DNA of 64,000 nt from Parus major. Taxonomy: Eukaryota; Chordata; Aves; Passeriformes; Paridae. Positions 13,501 through 25,599 of this stretch are shown in pieces; positions within the stretch are counted from its first letter, which is position 1, and every line of letters starts with the position of its first letter. Below the pieces are notes generated by a model that was given only the letters and a program-made list of their open reading frames with translations, was not told the origin of the DNA and searched no databases. The stretch is from assembly GCF_001522545.3 (NCBI RefSeq), contig NC_031774.1, positions 21,375,025 through 21,439,024 of the forward strand, given 5' to 3'. Position numbers and translations under genes: made by a program.

Positions 13501-14194
13501 TTGGTTTAATTTCTAATTTTATTTGTTGGAATAGGGATACACAGACATCAAGAAATTACACATTTTTGTGTCTATTAATATACATATTTTTCTTTTTGCT
13601 GAGCACCTGATGGAGGAAAAAAAAATCCATGAAAGATGTAAATAAAAGTCCCTTTCTTCCTCCCTTCTTGCAAATTGTTCTGTAAATAACTATGATTTGT
13701 TTTACACTGAAGGCCAGGCCTTGACTACTTAATCAGTAGATCAGCTGTGCCTTTTCCCCAGCATCACTTGTGAGCATCTGGCATATTCTCTACGTGGGAC
13801 AGGCATGTGGCTTGCACCTGGGTTTGGAAGTGAGACAGCAATAATCTTGCTCTTCCCCCAGTGGTTTGGAGCACAAGAGAGTGCCTGGTGAAACACCACG
13901 GCTAAGGTGACTCCTGTTTGGGCACCCGAGGTCTTCTATGCCCTCCACTCCTGCAGATATGTAAGTGACAGACAACACTTTCTCTGCCTCTGGGGTACCA
14001 AGTGACCACTGTCATTTAGCAAACACCCTGCATCAAAGGTCAGTAATGCAGATGAAATGTGGGGTGGTTTAAAACTAGTTGCTATTATTAAAGTAGATAA
14101 ATATTAGCTTAAACAGATGCTGGTGCCTTCTGAAAGAGGTAACCTTCTGTTTGCAGACAAAGAAGTTCAAAGTATGCTAGTGAGGGGCTAATAA

Positions 14195-14216
14195 TGGAAT
14201 TAGCATGCTAATTCCA
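14195..14216. repeat. Perfect 22-bp palindrome with paired TAAT homeodomain cores
   Basis: The left arm TGGAATTAGCA is followed immediately by its exact reverse complement, with no spacer. Each arm contains an ATTA/TAAT core, and a further GCTAAT lies just upstream at about 14187. A palindromic pair of TAAT cores is the kind of site bound by homeodomain dimers, though paired-class sites usually have 2-3 bp between the cores. It could be a regulatory site or a chance palindrome. Confidence 0.55.
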
Positions 14217-17200
14217 ACTGGTTTGGAAGTTTGTGATGTCTTTCTGAACATAGCTATACTCTGATTTCTGTCTTTTTGTTATTTGAATTGAGTGAATTTT
14301 AAGGAATTTCATGGAGATAGAATGAATGAAATCCTATCAGACTGAAGCAGCCTGGGTACAGGCAGAACACATTTCAATGTATGCTGCCTTTGCTTGCCAA
14401 AATATTTATTTCTTCTAATTGGAAAAAGGCAAGTTCCCCTGTGGGACAAACAGCCTGCTTGAGTCATGACCTCTGGGCCAACAACAGACTTAATGGTTTT
14501 TCTGTTAGGTATGCATCATTCCTAAATAATTGACTCGATGCGTAACTAATTTCCTTCATAAATGTTTCTGCAATTTTGGTCACTTCTGAATGAGAGCAGC
14601 TTCATTCAAACTGAAAACCAGGAAAACACAGAGAAGAAAGATGCTCACATTTCAAATTGAAAGTTAATGTGTGTATTCCTTCATAATTCCCCTATTCAGC
14701 TGCAGTGAGCCAAAACTGCATAGGGGAAGAGGTGAAGGCACATGAAATAAACGTGACCAGTAAGATAACTTTAGGGTAGACTCAAGTTTGGGTTCAGTGA
14801 AAACAAAATCTCTTTAGAGTGAGGATGCTCAAGGAGTGTACAGACAGGACAGACTGAAAGGCTGAGAAACTGGGAAAATGGTGTGAAGACTCTTCTTCAT
14901 ACGTCTTTGACAGTACTGCAGGTGAGATCATGTTCCATCTCTCCCACCTGTTCTTGATTTACAAAGGGTGAAGGCTGCCACTACAGTCTTGGTTATAGAC
15001 ATCTGACTCAAATTCAAGCCAAGCAGCTCATATCTGTAACACTGATGAACTCTATTTCCTTCTGTCTGTCAGCAAGGGTGGTGATGGTCCTGGACACTTT
15101 CCAGTAGTCTGGAGGGGAGATTTAGGTGGAACTGGCCCCTGCTCAGTTTTCACTGCACAACTCCCATGGCACAAAAGCAGTTCCCTTTCTGAAGTATTTC
15201 CAGATGCATTGAAGGATTAAAAGGAAACTGAAAAAATGTATTTTATCTCTTGCAGTCACCCACCAGTTTTAAGCTGAGCAACGGTGGCAAGTTGCATGGG
15301 GAAATCTTCCTTTGTTGGCTGAATATGACATGCCCTTTTGGGCTGCACTCAGGGTATGAGTACCCTGACTCAGTTGACTGCCACTGCACTTACCTACTAT
15401 TTTAAGAAACAGCTTGCTAAACCAGGGGAAATTATTTTGCTCCCACAGTGTATCACATTTGGAAAGTGACCTCAACATATCAGCAGCAGAGACTGGCTTT
15501 TGGTAGGATTGAGACACACACCTGCAAAGGGTGCTGGCCCTCACCTTGACAGAGCTTTATTAACTTTGAAAAGAGGGCTTTCAAGTACTCCCTCAGGTCC
15601 TGGGGTGCAGATTTGCTGCAACAGTCTCAGGTTAGGAGATGATCTCTGCAGAAACCCTCTTTGTAATGCTGAAATTAGAGGCTGAAAAACAGTAAGCATT
15701 GGCATTCTTCAAGGCACCAACATCTGATATTGACATCTCAACAAGTGAGTAGATGAACATCTGTCATTTGTAGACCTAGAAGTATTTTCTTACATGTTTC
15801 TAAAAACTTTTATGAAGTTCCCTAGAATAAATCATTGTTTAAAACAGCTTAGTAAAAATCATAGAGTTAAAATTATTTGAATATAGCACAGTTCAAACTA
15901 AGATTGAGTTTTTGAAGAAAAGATTTGCCAGAAACTGCAAAACAAACTGTTCTTTTCCTTAATGTAATAAAACATGTCAGCCTCCAAAGAATCAGATTTT
16001 CAAAAGTTTCTAGCAATAGCTGTGAATTCTGAATGTTCCCTTCCACCTCAGAAGGCATACACCTGATGATTGATAACCTGCACACATTCTGCTCTTTAAA
16101 TACTGCAAGGAAGCCACATGACTAAAACCAAGGGCACAAGGACATGGCCTCTGACTGGGAAAACCTTCCAAGGGGGGGTGTGATTCTCACACATGCTTTT
16201 CTGGGAGCTCCTTGATGCAATCTGATGAACGTACCTGACAAAGTAAATAAACACCAAAGACAGCATTTCCTCAGCCTTTTTCCAGAGTTATAACTGCAGC
16301 TGTACCCAGGATCATAAGGCAAAATCTGACTGACTGTCAGTGCATTTCTTCTTCCAGTAAAGTCTACAGGTAAGAGCAACCAATTACAATCTTACTCTAA
16401 TTGTGTTTTGCTTCAGCTGTAAGGTATGGAGAATTATTTTTGTTTGCTTTAGACAATGGATGTAGTTAATTTCTGGGGCATTATAGTTCTGGATAAAAGA
16501 AACTGCTGTTGTCATAAGGCACTGAACTCTGAGAAGATATCCAGCATCTTTGGTTGGTACTTTTCCGCAAGAAGAATCTTTGATTATTATTTCTTTTGAC
16601 CTGTGACAAGTCACTGAATTTCCCTGTGCCTCTCTTTGTAAAGTGGAAACAAGATGTATGACTCTGTTGTAAAATTGCAGTCATAAACACACAAGGCATT
16701 TACCTGTTCTACAGTAGACAATGAGATTGGGGTGACCACAAACTGTTTTTAAGAGTAATTATTTCCATCTGCTAACCTTTTTGGAACTGGACCAGTGTAG
16801 TGGGATGTGTGTTGGTTAACTCACTTTGTTTGTCTGGTAGGGAAGAATACACTATTTATTGGGATGGAGAAGGTTCATGTTGAACTAAACTAGACTCAGG
16901 ATCAGCAGATCTAAGTAGTTTTGTGGCAGCCTCCTGGATGTTCTGCACCCCTGTAATGCACACTAGTGAGAAGAAACAGAGAGGTCAAACTCAACATTGT
17001 GTACACATGGCTGTTGTGCTTTGGGGACTGGGCTGGCTCACAATCAGTGCCAGAAGGAATGGGCCTCTGAGAGATTGGAGATGGTTTTGTGTAATACCAC
17101 TCAACCCTAGGACTGTTCAGACACTGCTTAGATACATGTCTTCATTTACTTCACTTACCCTTGGTGAAGTCCAGCATTAAGGGAACTGGCTGAGAAATAT

Positions 17201-17439
17201 TAGGAAATATTTCTGAGCTGTGACAGGAAAGGGATGAGATACCAAAGTGTAAGATAAGAGTGCATGTAGTGATAGATTTGAAGACAGGAGAAAACTAAGT
17301 AGTAGTCGCTACAGTAGCAATTTCTGGAAAAAGTGGGAAAAATGAGCCGTGCATAAGCCTATAGAAATTAACAAAGTGGTAAGACACAGGCACACAGGCC
17401 TGTCGAGAAGAAATCCTATCAGAGCCACCTGCCCTCTGT

Positions 17440-17835
17440 TTTTTGATAGAGGAATCAACCAGGGAAGAAAAAGGAGATGTCCTATACTCTGACTTGGCTG
17501 AGGTTTTCCATCTTCCTTCACATGATACTCATAAGGCAGCTATGGACTCAGATCCCATGTGAAACTCCAGGAATTTCAATCACAGTCCCATGGAAAAGCT
17601 TATTCACTGAACATTCCTTGGAACTTTGCATTAAATTGGAGGGAGCAATGAGGGGGCTCTTGTCATTAATGGCTTCACAGGTGCAACAGATATAATGCTT
17701 ACTAAATGTGATGGCAGTGTCACCCTGATGGGCATGCAAGCACATGGGAGAATAGAGTCAGAATTCAAAGGGCTCTTCTGGTGCTGGGGGACCAAATTAA
17801 ATAATATTAAATATGGAGAGGTACAAAATAGGATT
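17440..17835 (+). mobile_element. Degraded CR1/L3-like LINE reverse-transcriptase remnant
   Basis: Two blocks resemble the reverse-transcriptase region of old CR1/L3-type LINEs. Around 17476-17560 the text is a mutated version of the 'GACTT..GC..AGGTTTT' stretch before the catalytic part. Around 17700-17770 'aaatgtgatggcagtgtcac', then 'gcaagcacatgggagaatag' and 'agtcagaattcaaa', mirror the segment that in intact elements encodes the FADDTKL motif and what follows. Frames are fully broken. The identification rests on pattern recall and is less sure than for the other CR1 copies. Confidence 0.5.
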
Positions 17836-20222
17836 TAATAATCCACTACACAAATACAAGGTAGGTGACAGCTTTCAGTACAGCGAGAAGGTTTCAGTGA
17901 TTTTAAGTGATCACAAAATGAATGTTTCAAATGCTTTGCTACTGTTAAGAGACCATTCTTATCCTGAGACAAACAGACATTAATATAGTCTCTGAAACAG
18001 TCTCCTTTCTCTGCTTTGCACTGGTGGGTTTTTGGATAGCGTGTTAAGCCTAACAAAATAACGGATTGCAGGTTTCATAAAAGCCATAGATTAGTTGCAG
18101 AGACTTGAGACAAGGAAAAAAAAAATCAGATGTCTAGAGAAGATATCCTCTATATTTTTTTCAATTTGTTGACAAGGCTGTACACTAACCTCTCACTTTG
18201 TTGTGAAAGAAAGAAGAAAAATAATGTTCTGAATTAGTGCTAGATGGGATAAGAACTCTCCCTTACAACTTAGATTGTAGTAGGAGATATAAGGGTTAGC
18301 CTTTAGGAAGCCCTTCTCATTCCAAACGTAGAAGAACACTAAGATGCTTAGGAGAGTTTGGGAGTCTTTTAAGTGAGATTTCAAAAACTTTGCATCTTCC
18401 AAGAATTGTCATGGTAGTGCTGCCAACAGGTAGAGATGTAAATAATAAGAGAAACACAGGGAGCCCAGATAGGATAGCTGTGCAAACCAGACAAGCCTTT
18501 GGGCAAACAAGTTTCTTCTCCAGTCTCAAGCTACTGGTAATCCTACGCTAGAACAGGGTCCCTGCCAGTCTGTGCCAAGGGTAGGAGAAATCACTCAGTA
18601 AGAAAATAGGTGTTTGTCAGCCTGTTTAGAAACAAAGGTAACAGCACCACCTGCACCCTTCTGTTGACTGTTTCTGTCTTATTTAAGTCTGTAAATACAA
18701 ATAACAGGTTGTAAAACTGTTGGAAAAAGAGGATCTTCTCCCCAGCTTCAACTTAAGTGTCTGAGGGCCACTGGTTTTAAAGGGATTTCAAGTTCTGGTT
18801 CTGGACCCATGTGAGAAATTGGAAGGATTTCCAGTCTTGGCAGACTTGACTTCCATCCCAACCACTTCCACATTTGTTTTCCTGACCAATTTTTTTTTCA
18901 CCCATGCACTACTTTGAAGGGAAAATAGATTCTTAGCAGCCTTGGCAAATATCTACTTACATCTATCAAAACCTTGTGCTAATCCGACTTCTAGTTATCT
19001 CTTCTTTCCAGATGGCAATCAATCCAGTGTGGTTATTTTTATTTAAATATTAGCAAAAATGTTTCTGCCAGCCTTACTTAAAAATTTATTCTAGCAGCTC
19101 AAAAACCTCCCTCTCATTCACTCCCTTGCACATCTGGACAATGGTGCTTTCCCCAGCCTGGTCTCAGGAAGTTTGCATTAAAATAATATTTAAAACCAGG
19201 GGTTTATTTTTGGTCCACACCGAGTTCAGATAATGATAGCATAGCTGGATGAGACACCAAAGAGCTGTGAGGATCAGGCAGTTGCCATTACACCAGGCCA
19301 GTGCTGTGCCACAGGGTCTCAGGATGTTTCCTGAGGTACTGGTAATTTCACAAGGACAATGCTCCTGGGAGCAATTGCTGACTTTTTAAGGGTAACAGCA
19401 CTGAAGCTCTTGCACAAGACAGGGAGAATAAGGGAAGGAGAATAGAAAGGTCTCTATCTCTCATGAACTGACTGCAAAGAAAAGCTTAAAAAGAAAAAAA
19501 AATATATAAAAGAATATTAAGTAAGAATTGCTAAGAAAGCATGACAGTATATGAGGGGACCGTTCCTTTTTGGGAATTATGTATGGCTCAGAAAAGCAGA
19601 AGCTGAGCACAGCTGAGCCGGATGGATACATCGATGATATCTTTGTAGCTCTCTGATCTGATTACAAGTTTTGTGGCTCAGCCTCAGACACAAGGCTACC
19701 AGTAAGTGTTATTACTATTTCTTATTCTCAGGCCTGGCAGAGCAAAAAAAAAAAAGGTCAGGGTGAGGCTGATAATCTGCTGTCAGTGCAGGACTGTGTT
19801 GCACTGGCAGAGCCCTGTGAAAACTAAGGACACCTGTAGCAGTAGCTGGGCTCAAAAAACTGCACTGTTACCATCACCCCTCCCTAGAAAAGGCTCTGTG
19901 TGAATGAACAGGTCCTTTTGGGGGACATCAGAAGAATCCTGCTTGGTTACAGGAAACATCAGTATCAGCTCATGTAGTTAACTCAGGCAAAAGCAGTATA
20001 AGCTCCCCACTATTATATATTAAAACACAGAAGAATTCTCACCCATGGTTTTATATAGAAATTGAATTCCAACTGTTTATTGTATGAGACCAAACATGGA
20101 GGTCTCTGTCTATCTTTAGCATCAGATAAGGGCAGTTAGCCTACTCTTCCATGAGTCTGGCTTTTCTCTTTTAAGGCAAATGCGACAGATCCTGAATATG
20201 CCTTATGTAAAACTAGAGAGAC

Positions 20223-20262
20223 AAAAAAAAAAAAAAAAAAAAACCCAAAAAATAAAAAAAAA
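20223..20262. repeat. Poly-A / A-rich simple repeat
   Basis: An almost uninterrupted A tract with short CCC and T interruptions. It may be the tail of an unrecognised retroposed sequence, but the flank upstream does not resemble any element I know. Confidence 0.85.
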
Positions 20263-23200
20263 TATCATGGAACTGAAGGGCACAGTCCAACCACGCACTG
20301 GGAGAGAAATTAATTGATACCTGATTTTGTTGTGTCATTACTTAAGGCATTTTATCTATTGTAGTTACTTTAGTGATCAGTGAATCTGAGTTTGGAGGTC
20401 ACAAAAGGGACTGAGGGGTTTTTGGCTTCTTGTCTGTGGGTTCTGAATTGACCTATGTTGTATTCTGGCAGCAGAAAGGGAGAAAACATTTGAAAAAAAC
20501 TCCCAGATCAGTCAGCCCAAGAAGCAGCAATGACCAAAAAAGAAAGGAACCGGACAAAAATTCATGCCTGACTAATATAAACAATATGTCAAGATGGAAG
20601 CAACTTTAAGTGCCCATTTTCTAGCTAGAGCCAGTAGCTTTTCTTTACCTCTACTCCCTTGAACAGGGGTTTTCCTTGCAGTCCTTTTCCACAATCAGCA
20701 ACTATGAAGAAACTACAAAGAGAGGTCACTTTGTCAGATGCCACATGTCCTTCATGGTGAAGACTGTCAGGGTTTCTTTCTCTAGGGCAATGTAAAAACT
20801 CTGTGTTTAGAAAAGGAAGATTTCAATGAACCCTGCAAGGAACTTAAATGTACGTGTGAATCTGTAAGTGCTGAGTTTCCCTTGCTTGCCTTGGACTTGA
20901 GTGCCTGGCAAGCCTCAGTGGAGAACTTGAAGCACTGCAGGAGCTTGCTCTGCATATAGGATGACAAGTGTCAGTGTCATATGGAAAGTTAAATTTATTT
21001 GCCCTAATAGATATATTTGGTTTGATTTCTTGCCTGTGGCATCAGTCAGTGTTACTTCACCCTGAAAAAGAGAAGGCCCTGTCATTCCCTCAGGTGTGCT
21101 CATTACTTCAGCAGAAGTGCAATCTGCTCCTGCCCTGAAATTTGCCACCATTTCATCTATAACATAAACACTTATTCAGTCACAACTTAGAGAAATCATA
21201 CTATGGCAGCTAAATCTAGAGAAATTTAGAGAGGTTGAAGAAGAGAACAGTTCGTTGGAATCTGGATCAATTTCTTCTCTTGAATCCCTCTACCAAATTA
21301 ATTTAGACACTTAGATTTCCTTTATCTCTGTTTGTTTTTAGTCACAGGGTTAGCCAGTTCTTTAAACACCCCCAGTCCAACCACCACTTCCTGCTCCAGG
21401 GAATACCATTAAATATTTGCATGGAATGAGTAAGCAGACTTGGCTCTTCTCAAAGTAATTTGCACAGAAAGTGTGTAAACCACAATTCCTGAATTGTTTG
21501 TGTAGCTGTTACACTGGCTTTGAGGGCTGAAAACACTCAGCACCTATGATATCTCGTTTGCCTGCAGTGGGACAGGTCCTGTGGATCTGCTCAGAGTTTC
21601 ATCAGAAATGCAATGTGCTGTTTAATTGTGTACAAAACTAACACTTGGGAAAAAAAATAATGAATCCCATAAAGTCTAGGAGCTGAACAGCCAAACTCTT
21701 CTTCTGCAGTTTTCTTTGTCCAGCTCCACTTTACAAAAATATTTGAAGACTGTCCTACTGCCCTCTGTGGGCTTTACTGTGAAGTACCTTAAATAACCCT
21801 GTGGGCATATGTTGGGATATGACTCCCTCAGAAACTTTTGCTTCTCTCATGCCCATGTGCTGCAGCTGCTTACTAAATTGATACCTTAATTTAGCAAAGA
21901 AAACTGTACACTCCCCGCCCCTTCATGTGCCTGCCAATGCAATAAGAAGCCTAAGAGAAAGCATCTGAAATGGTTTTGAAGTTTCTAAAAGCCAGTGAGA
22001 TATAATAAACTCATCTCCAAATAAACATACAGAAATAGAAGAATTAATAATAAGTTTGGAAGCAAGATCCTGGTACGTATGAGATCCTGTCTTAGTTTTG
22101 GTTGAGGTGCTTTGTTTCAGTCAGCATTTTGTGAGTTTCAGGGGCTGGCCTGAGGGGTTTTTCAAGAAATTGAGTGGATACTGAATATTACAAATAAGCT
22201 TCACAACTAGAAAGTCTGTGAAGCAGAAAGGGTGTTTTCCATTTCTTTACAATCATCCGTTTTTAAAGAATGTAAAAATAAAGGCTGCTTTGGCTTCAGC
22301 TGTTCAGGGCCTCTTGGCAATCTGGGGAATCAGATGCAGAACAGAGTTCTGCATGAGCACCCTGGGGGTGCTCTTCTGCACCATCACTGGCCAGAGCAGT
22401 AGTTCAGATCCAGAGAAACTAGCAGAATTAAAAAAGCTTTGTTAGCATGGCAAAATATCATATCTATTTATTTAAACTGTTGACCCAGCTAGGGAGATGC
22501 ATGAAACTTTTTGTCTCAACAGTCAATTTGGACTTTAATTTGTAAACTGCAATTATGACAATGAATTTTTACTGTAGCCACCTCTTAGGAAGTAGACCTC
22601 AGTGTGCTCAACTTGTCTGGTTCCAAGGCAGTATGTAAATATGCACCAGGTGAGGTGGTTGTGGTTCTGGTCACGGTTCTTCTGAGCTTTACTTCAGTGC
22701 TGCCAGCAGCCACTACACATCCTTGGGAAGTAACCTTCCTCTGAGCTACAGCATTGTAAGAGCCAACCCAGCATCCTTTCCCATGCTGGAGACTCTTGAA
22801 AACCATAGAGTTTTACTTGACTGCAGCAGAAACTTCCCTTTGCACCAAAGCATGGAGAGCCATGCACTAAACTTCTGGAAAACAGGCCTGCTGGGCAAGC
22901 GGCCCTGCTGTTTAATGTTTCGCTAACACATTCTCAGCCTGCCAGGGTCCCCCACGTGTTCCTTCCCAGGCGCAGGTTCCCACGCAAACCCACCGTGCCA
23001 AGCAGAGGAAGGTAGCTGGGGCTGGAGCACCCTCTGCAGGGACCTTCCTCCCGTCACCGCGCCGGCCACGCCTGCCTGGAAGGGACATCTCCAACCCACC
23101 GCGGCTTCTCCACACTGCCAAAGGGGATGGAGACAACAGGTCAGAGAGGTCTTGCTGTGCGAAGCCTTGGCTCTGGGAGTGTCAGCAGTGGGAGCTCCAA

Positions 23201-24960
23201 GTGCCCTCTCCTCTGGGAGGGGATGCGAAGGGCATACTTCAGGAGAGGGAAGAAGCATGACAATGGGGATGCTAACCCAAATGCTGCTTTATATGAGCCA
23301 TCCTCCTCGCAGCAGGAAGGCATATATAGTTTTAATGCTTTATTATTATAATTATTATTGTTAAATCCTATGTAATTACAAAATAATTTATTATTACCAT
23401 CTGTCATTAAACTGAGTTTCAAGGCCTCTATGACTTCTGTAAAATTTTCCCTACCAAAACCATCATGATGGTTGTCATATTTCCCAGCTGAGGGCCTGAA
23501 ACTCAGTGATCCCCCTCCTCTCAGCTTGCAGATGTACTGGGAACAAACAGAAGTTCTAGGACTTTCGTTTCAGTACCGTCTGTGACCGCACCATTGAGGA
23601 AAAGATTTGACAAAACTTTATTTTAAATATTACTGCTAATGGGCAATGGCAGAGGAGCAGTCCCCTGCTCCAATGGCCTCCAATGTTTAGGGCAAGCATT
23701 ATTGTCTTAGATTTAGCTGATCATTAAGTAGTTGCATCAATGCCTTGTAGTCTTATAATAAGCTAAAAATAATGAAATAGTGAAGCTTAATATAATTTTT
23801 TAGAGGGGGTATGTTCAGGGTCACATTTCATGGCTTGTTAGAAATGGAGTTGTGATACGCACTTTGCTAGGAAGGAATGAAGTGTAATGAAGGCACTTGG
23901 CTGTCATCAGCTGAGATGAAACTGAGGCATGAAATTCTCTGAAAACAAGGAAGAAACACCACAGCAGCATTTGGTTTGCATTCCTGAGCTTGCTGCATGA
24001 AGAAGAAAGGTAGAGTTGTTGGGGTCTTTTTTGACAAAGGAATATTAAAATAATTAACCTGTCTTGGATACATCAAATTAGGTGGCACCTATACTTTTGT
24101 CATTTAACTAGCCATACAAAACACTTCAGAAGAGAAAGTCTTTGTTTTTGGTTTTGCAATTTTCAGTGGATTGCTCTGTGCACATTTAACAACATCACTT
24201 TCACTTTGGGAACACAGCCGCTTTAATTCCCTTTTCCATTTAAATCGGAAAAGCAGCTCAAAGAACTGGCAGGTAAAACAAGTATCTTGGCAATATAACA
24301 GAATGTGGTATGGTCCTTCTCCACGCTTGTCTGATACGTGATTACAATGGAAGCCCTCATTTTCATTTTAAAAATGAAGTTTCTGCTTTGCAAGGCATAA
24401 GAGGGCAAAAACAACTGAACCATGAAAAATAGTTCAAGATTTGTTAAATTTTTTTATATCACAAATCTAGGTTCCAGTCCTTTTAATGTTTGCATTTTGA
24501 AACAGTGCTTTTTCCTGATGCCAGGATATGTGACAAGTTACTTTAAGAATACTCTGCTGCTGCCTGGCTAAGTTATGGCCCTCAGGTGTAACAGGCTCTA
24601 GCCAAGCTCTCAGGCTTCTTTAAAAAGCTTTTTAAAAATTCTATTCCATGATGTCTTTAATCTATTTCTATTTATTACTAAACTTCAATCATCAATGACT
24701 CTATTCATTGTTGCCCTGGTCTTTGTGTACTCCACTACACAATCTATGTAAAAGTTCTTATGTAATTAAGTATGTACTTGTAGAACATGGAGTGCCATTC
24801 CCACAGAAAAAAAAAAAAACAACAAAAAACAACCAGGAAAGTAAAAGCACATCTTATGGGCATGTGAAATACAAGATCTATTTCAGCAGACTGCTAACAA
24901 ATCCAAACTACTCTCTGGTCATAATTTATTAAGAAAGGTAGTGTGATTTTTAAAGCAAAG

Positions 24961-24997
24961 TCTTTTTTTTCTTTTTTTTCTTTTTTTCTTTTTTTTA
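24961..24997. repeat. T-rich (T8-9 C)n low-complexity tract
   Basis: Runs of 7-9 T separated by single C residues, repeated four times. It is a simple polypyrimidine tract with no coding potential. Confidence 0.85.
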
Positions 24998-25599
24998 AAC
25001 TTTTTTATTGCCCCTGCCCACAAGACAGTATTCAAAGTATTTAATGAAATTTAACAAAGATCAAGTCTTTTGTTTCCATTTCACAGACTGGGAAATGGAA
25101 TCACAGAGGCTGTGAACCATTTATTAAAATCCAGAATGAAGGTAATAACAGTTGGAAAAAAAACCTAGTGCTGTAATGAAGTAGATCTTTTGATCTAAGA
25201 GAAAAATTACGAACTTAGTATGTGCTTCACCACCTGTACATTGGCCACAGGTGATACAGGATATGGACACACTACTTGTCATTCTGGTTTCCTCATTAAT
25301 TACTGGTTTATGTTTGCGGCCTTGGGGCTCAGTTCTTACCCTGCCAGGCTGGGGTCTGGGCTGAAATTTCCGCACCGCTGTGGCACAGTGCTGCTGGCTC
25401 TGTCCTGCAGCGGGGCTTGAGGCACCTTCGCGGCTGATGCGGCAGGATAGCTCTGTGAAGTCGAGTTCCGCAGTTACAGACCCCTGCAGGGAATTCGAGC
25501 TGATGTGGCGTAGAGGAAAAGAAGAAATCTTGCATTCGCTCTCTACAGTCCTTTAGCCCAGTTAGAGAGGTGGCAGAGGACGGAGTGGGTGCTTGGAAG

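Larger units (their letters stand above)
8055..17435. other. Intergenic DNA, mostly unremarkable
   Basis: Over 9 kb contain no supportable gene. Points of note are a full CRE-type octamer at 9474-9481, an extreme AT-rich block at about 13436-13500 and a 22-bp perfect palindrome at 14195-14216, each listed separately. The short frames in this interval lack domains and splice-consistent structure. Conserved regulatory elements could be present but cannot be judged from one sequence. Confidence 0.5.
17836..25300. other. Intergenic DNA with simple repeats
   Basis: No gene can be supported. There is a poly-A run (20223-20262), a T-rich run (24961-24997), an AT-rich stretch (about 23333-23395) and a GC-rich patch (about 22890-23260) whose 111-codon minus-strand frame (22923-23258) has no recognisable domain. 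The sequence at 22089 ('tgtcttagttttggttgagg') weakly recalls the start of an LTR but does not continue as one. Confidence 0.5.

Noticed and set aside
22089..22210. Possible LTR start 'tgtcttagttttggttgagg'
   Set aside because: Only the first 20 bases recall an LTR. The following sequence, poly-A signal and 3' end expected for that family are missing.
24618..24635. 18-bp AT-rich palindrome around AAAAAGCTTTTT
   Set aside because: Made almost entirely of A and T runs, so it is much more likely by chance than the 22-bp mixed-base palindrome at 14195.
1..25300. Search for a further gene expected upstream of ACCS in vertebrates (for example ALKBH3 or the C11orf96 homologue)
   Set aside because: No matching coding segment was found on either strand; the neighbour is presumably beyond the window edge.
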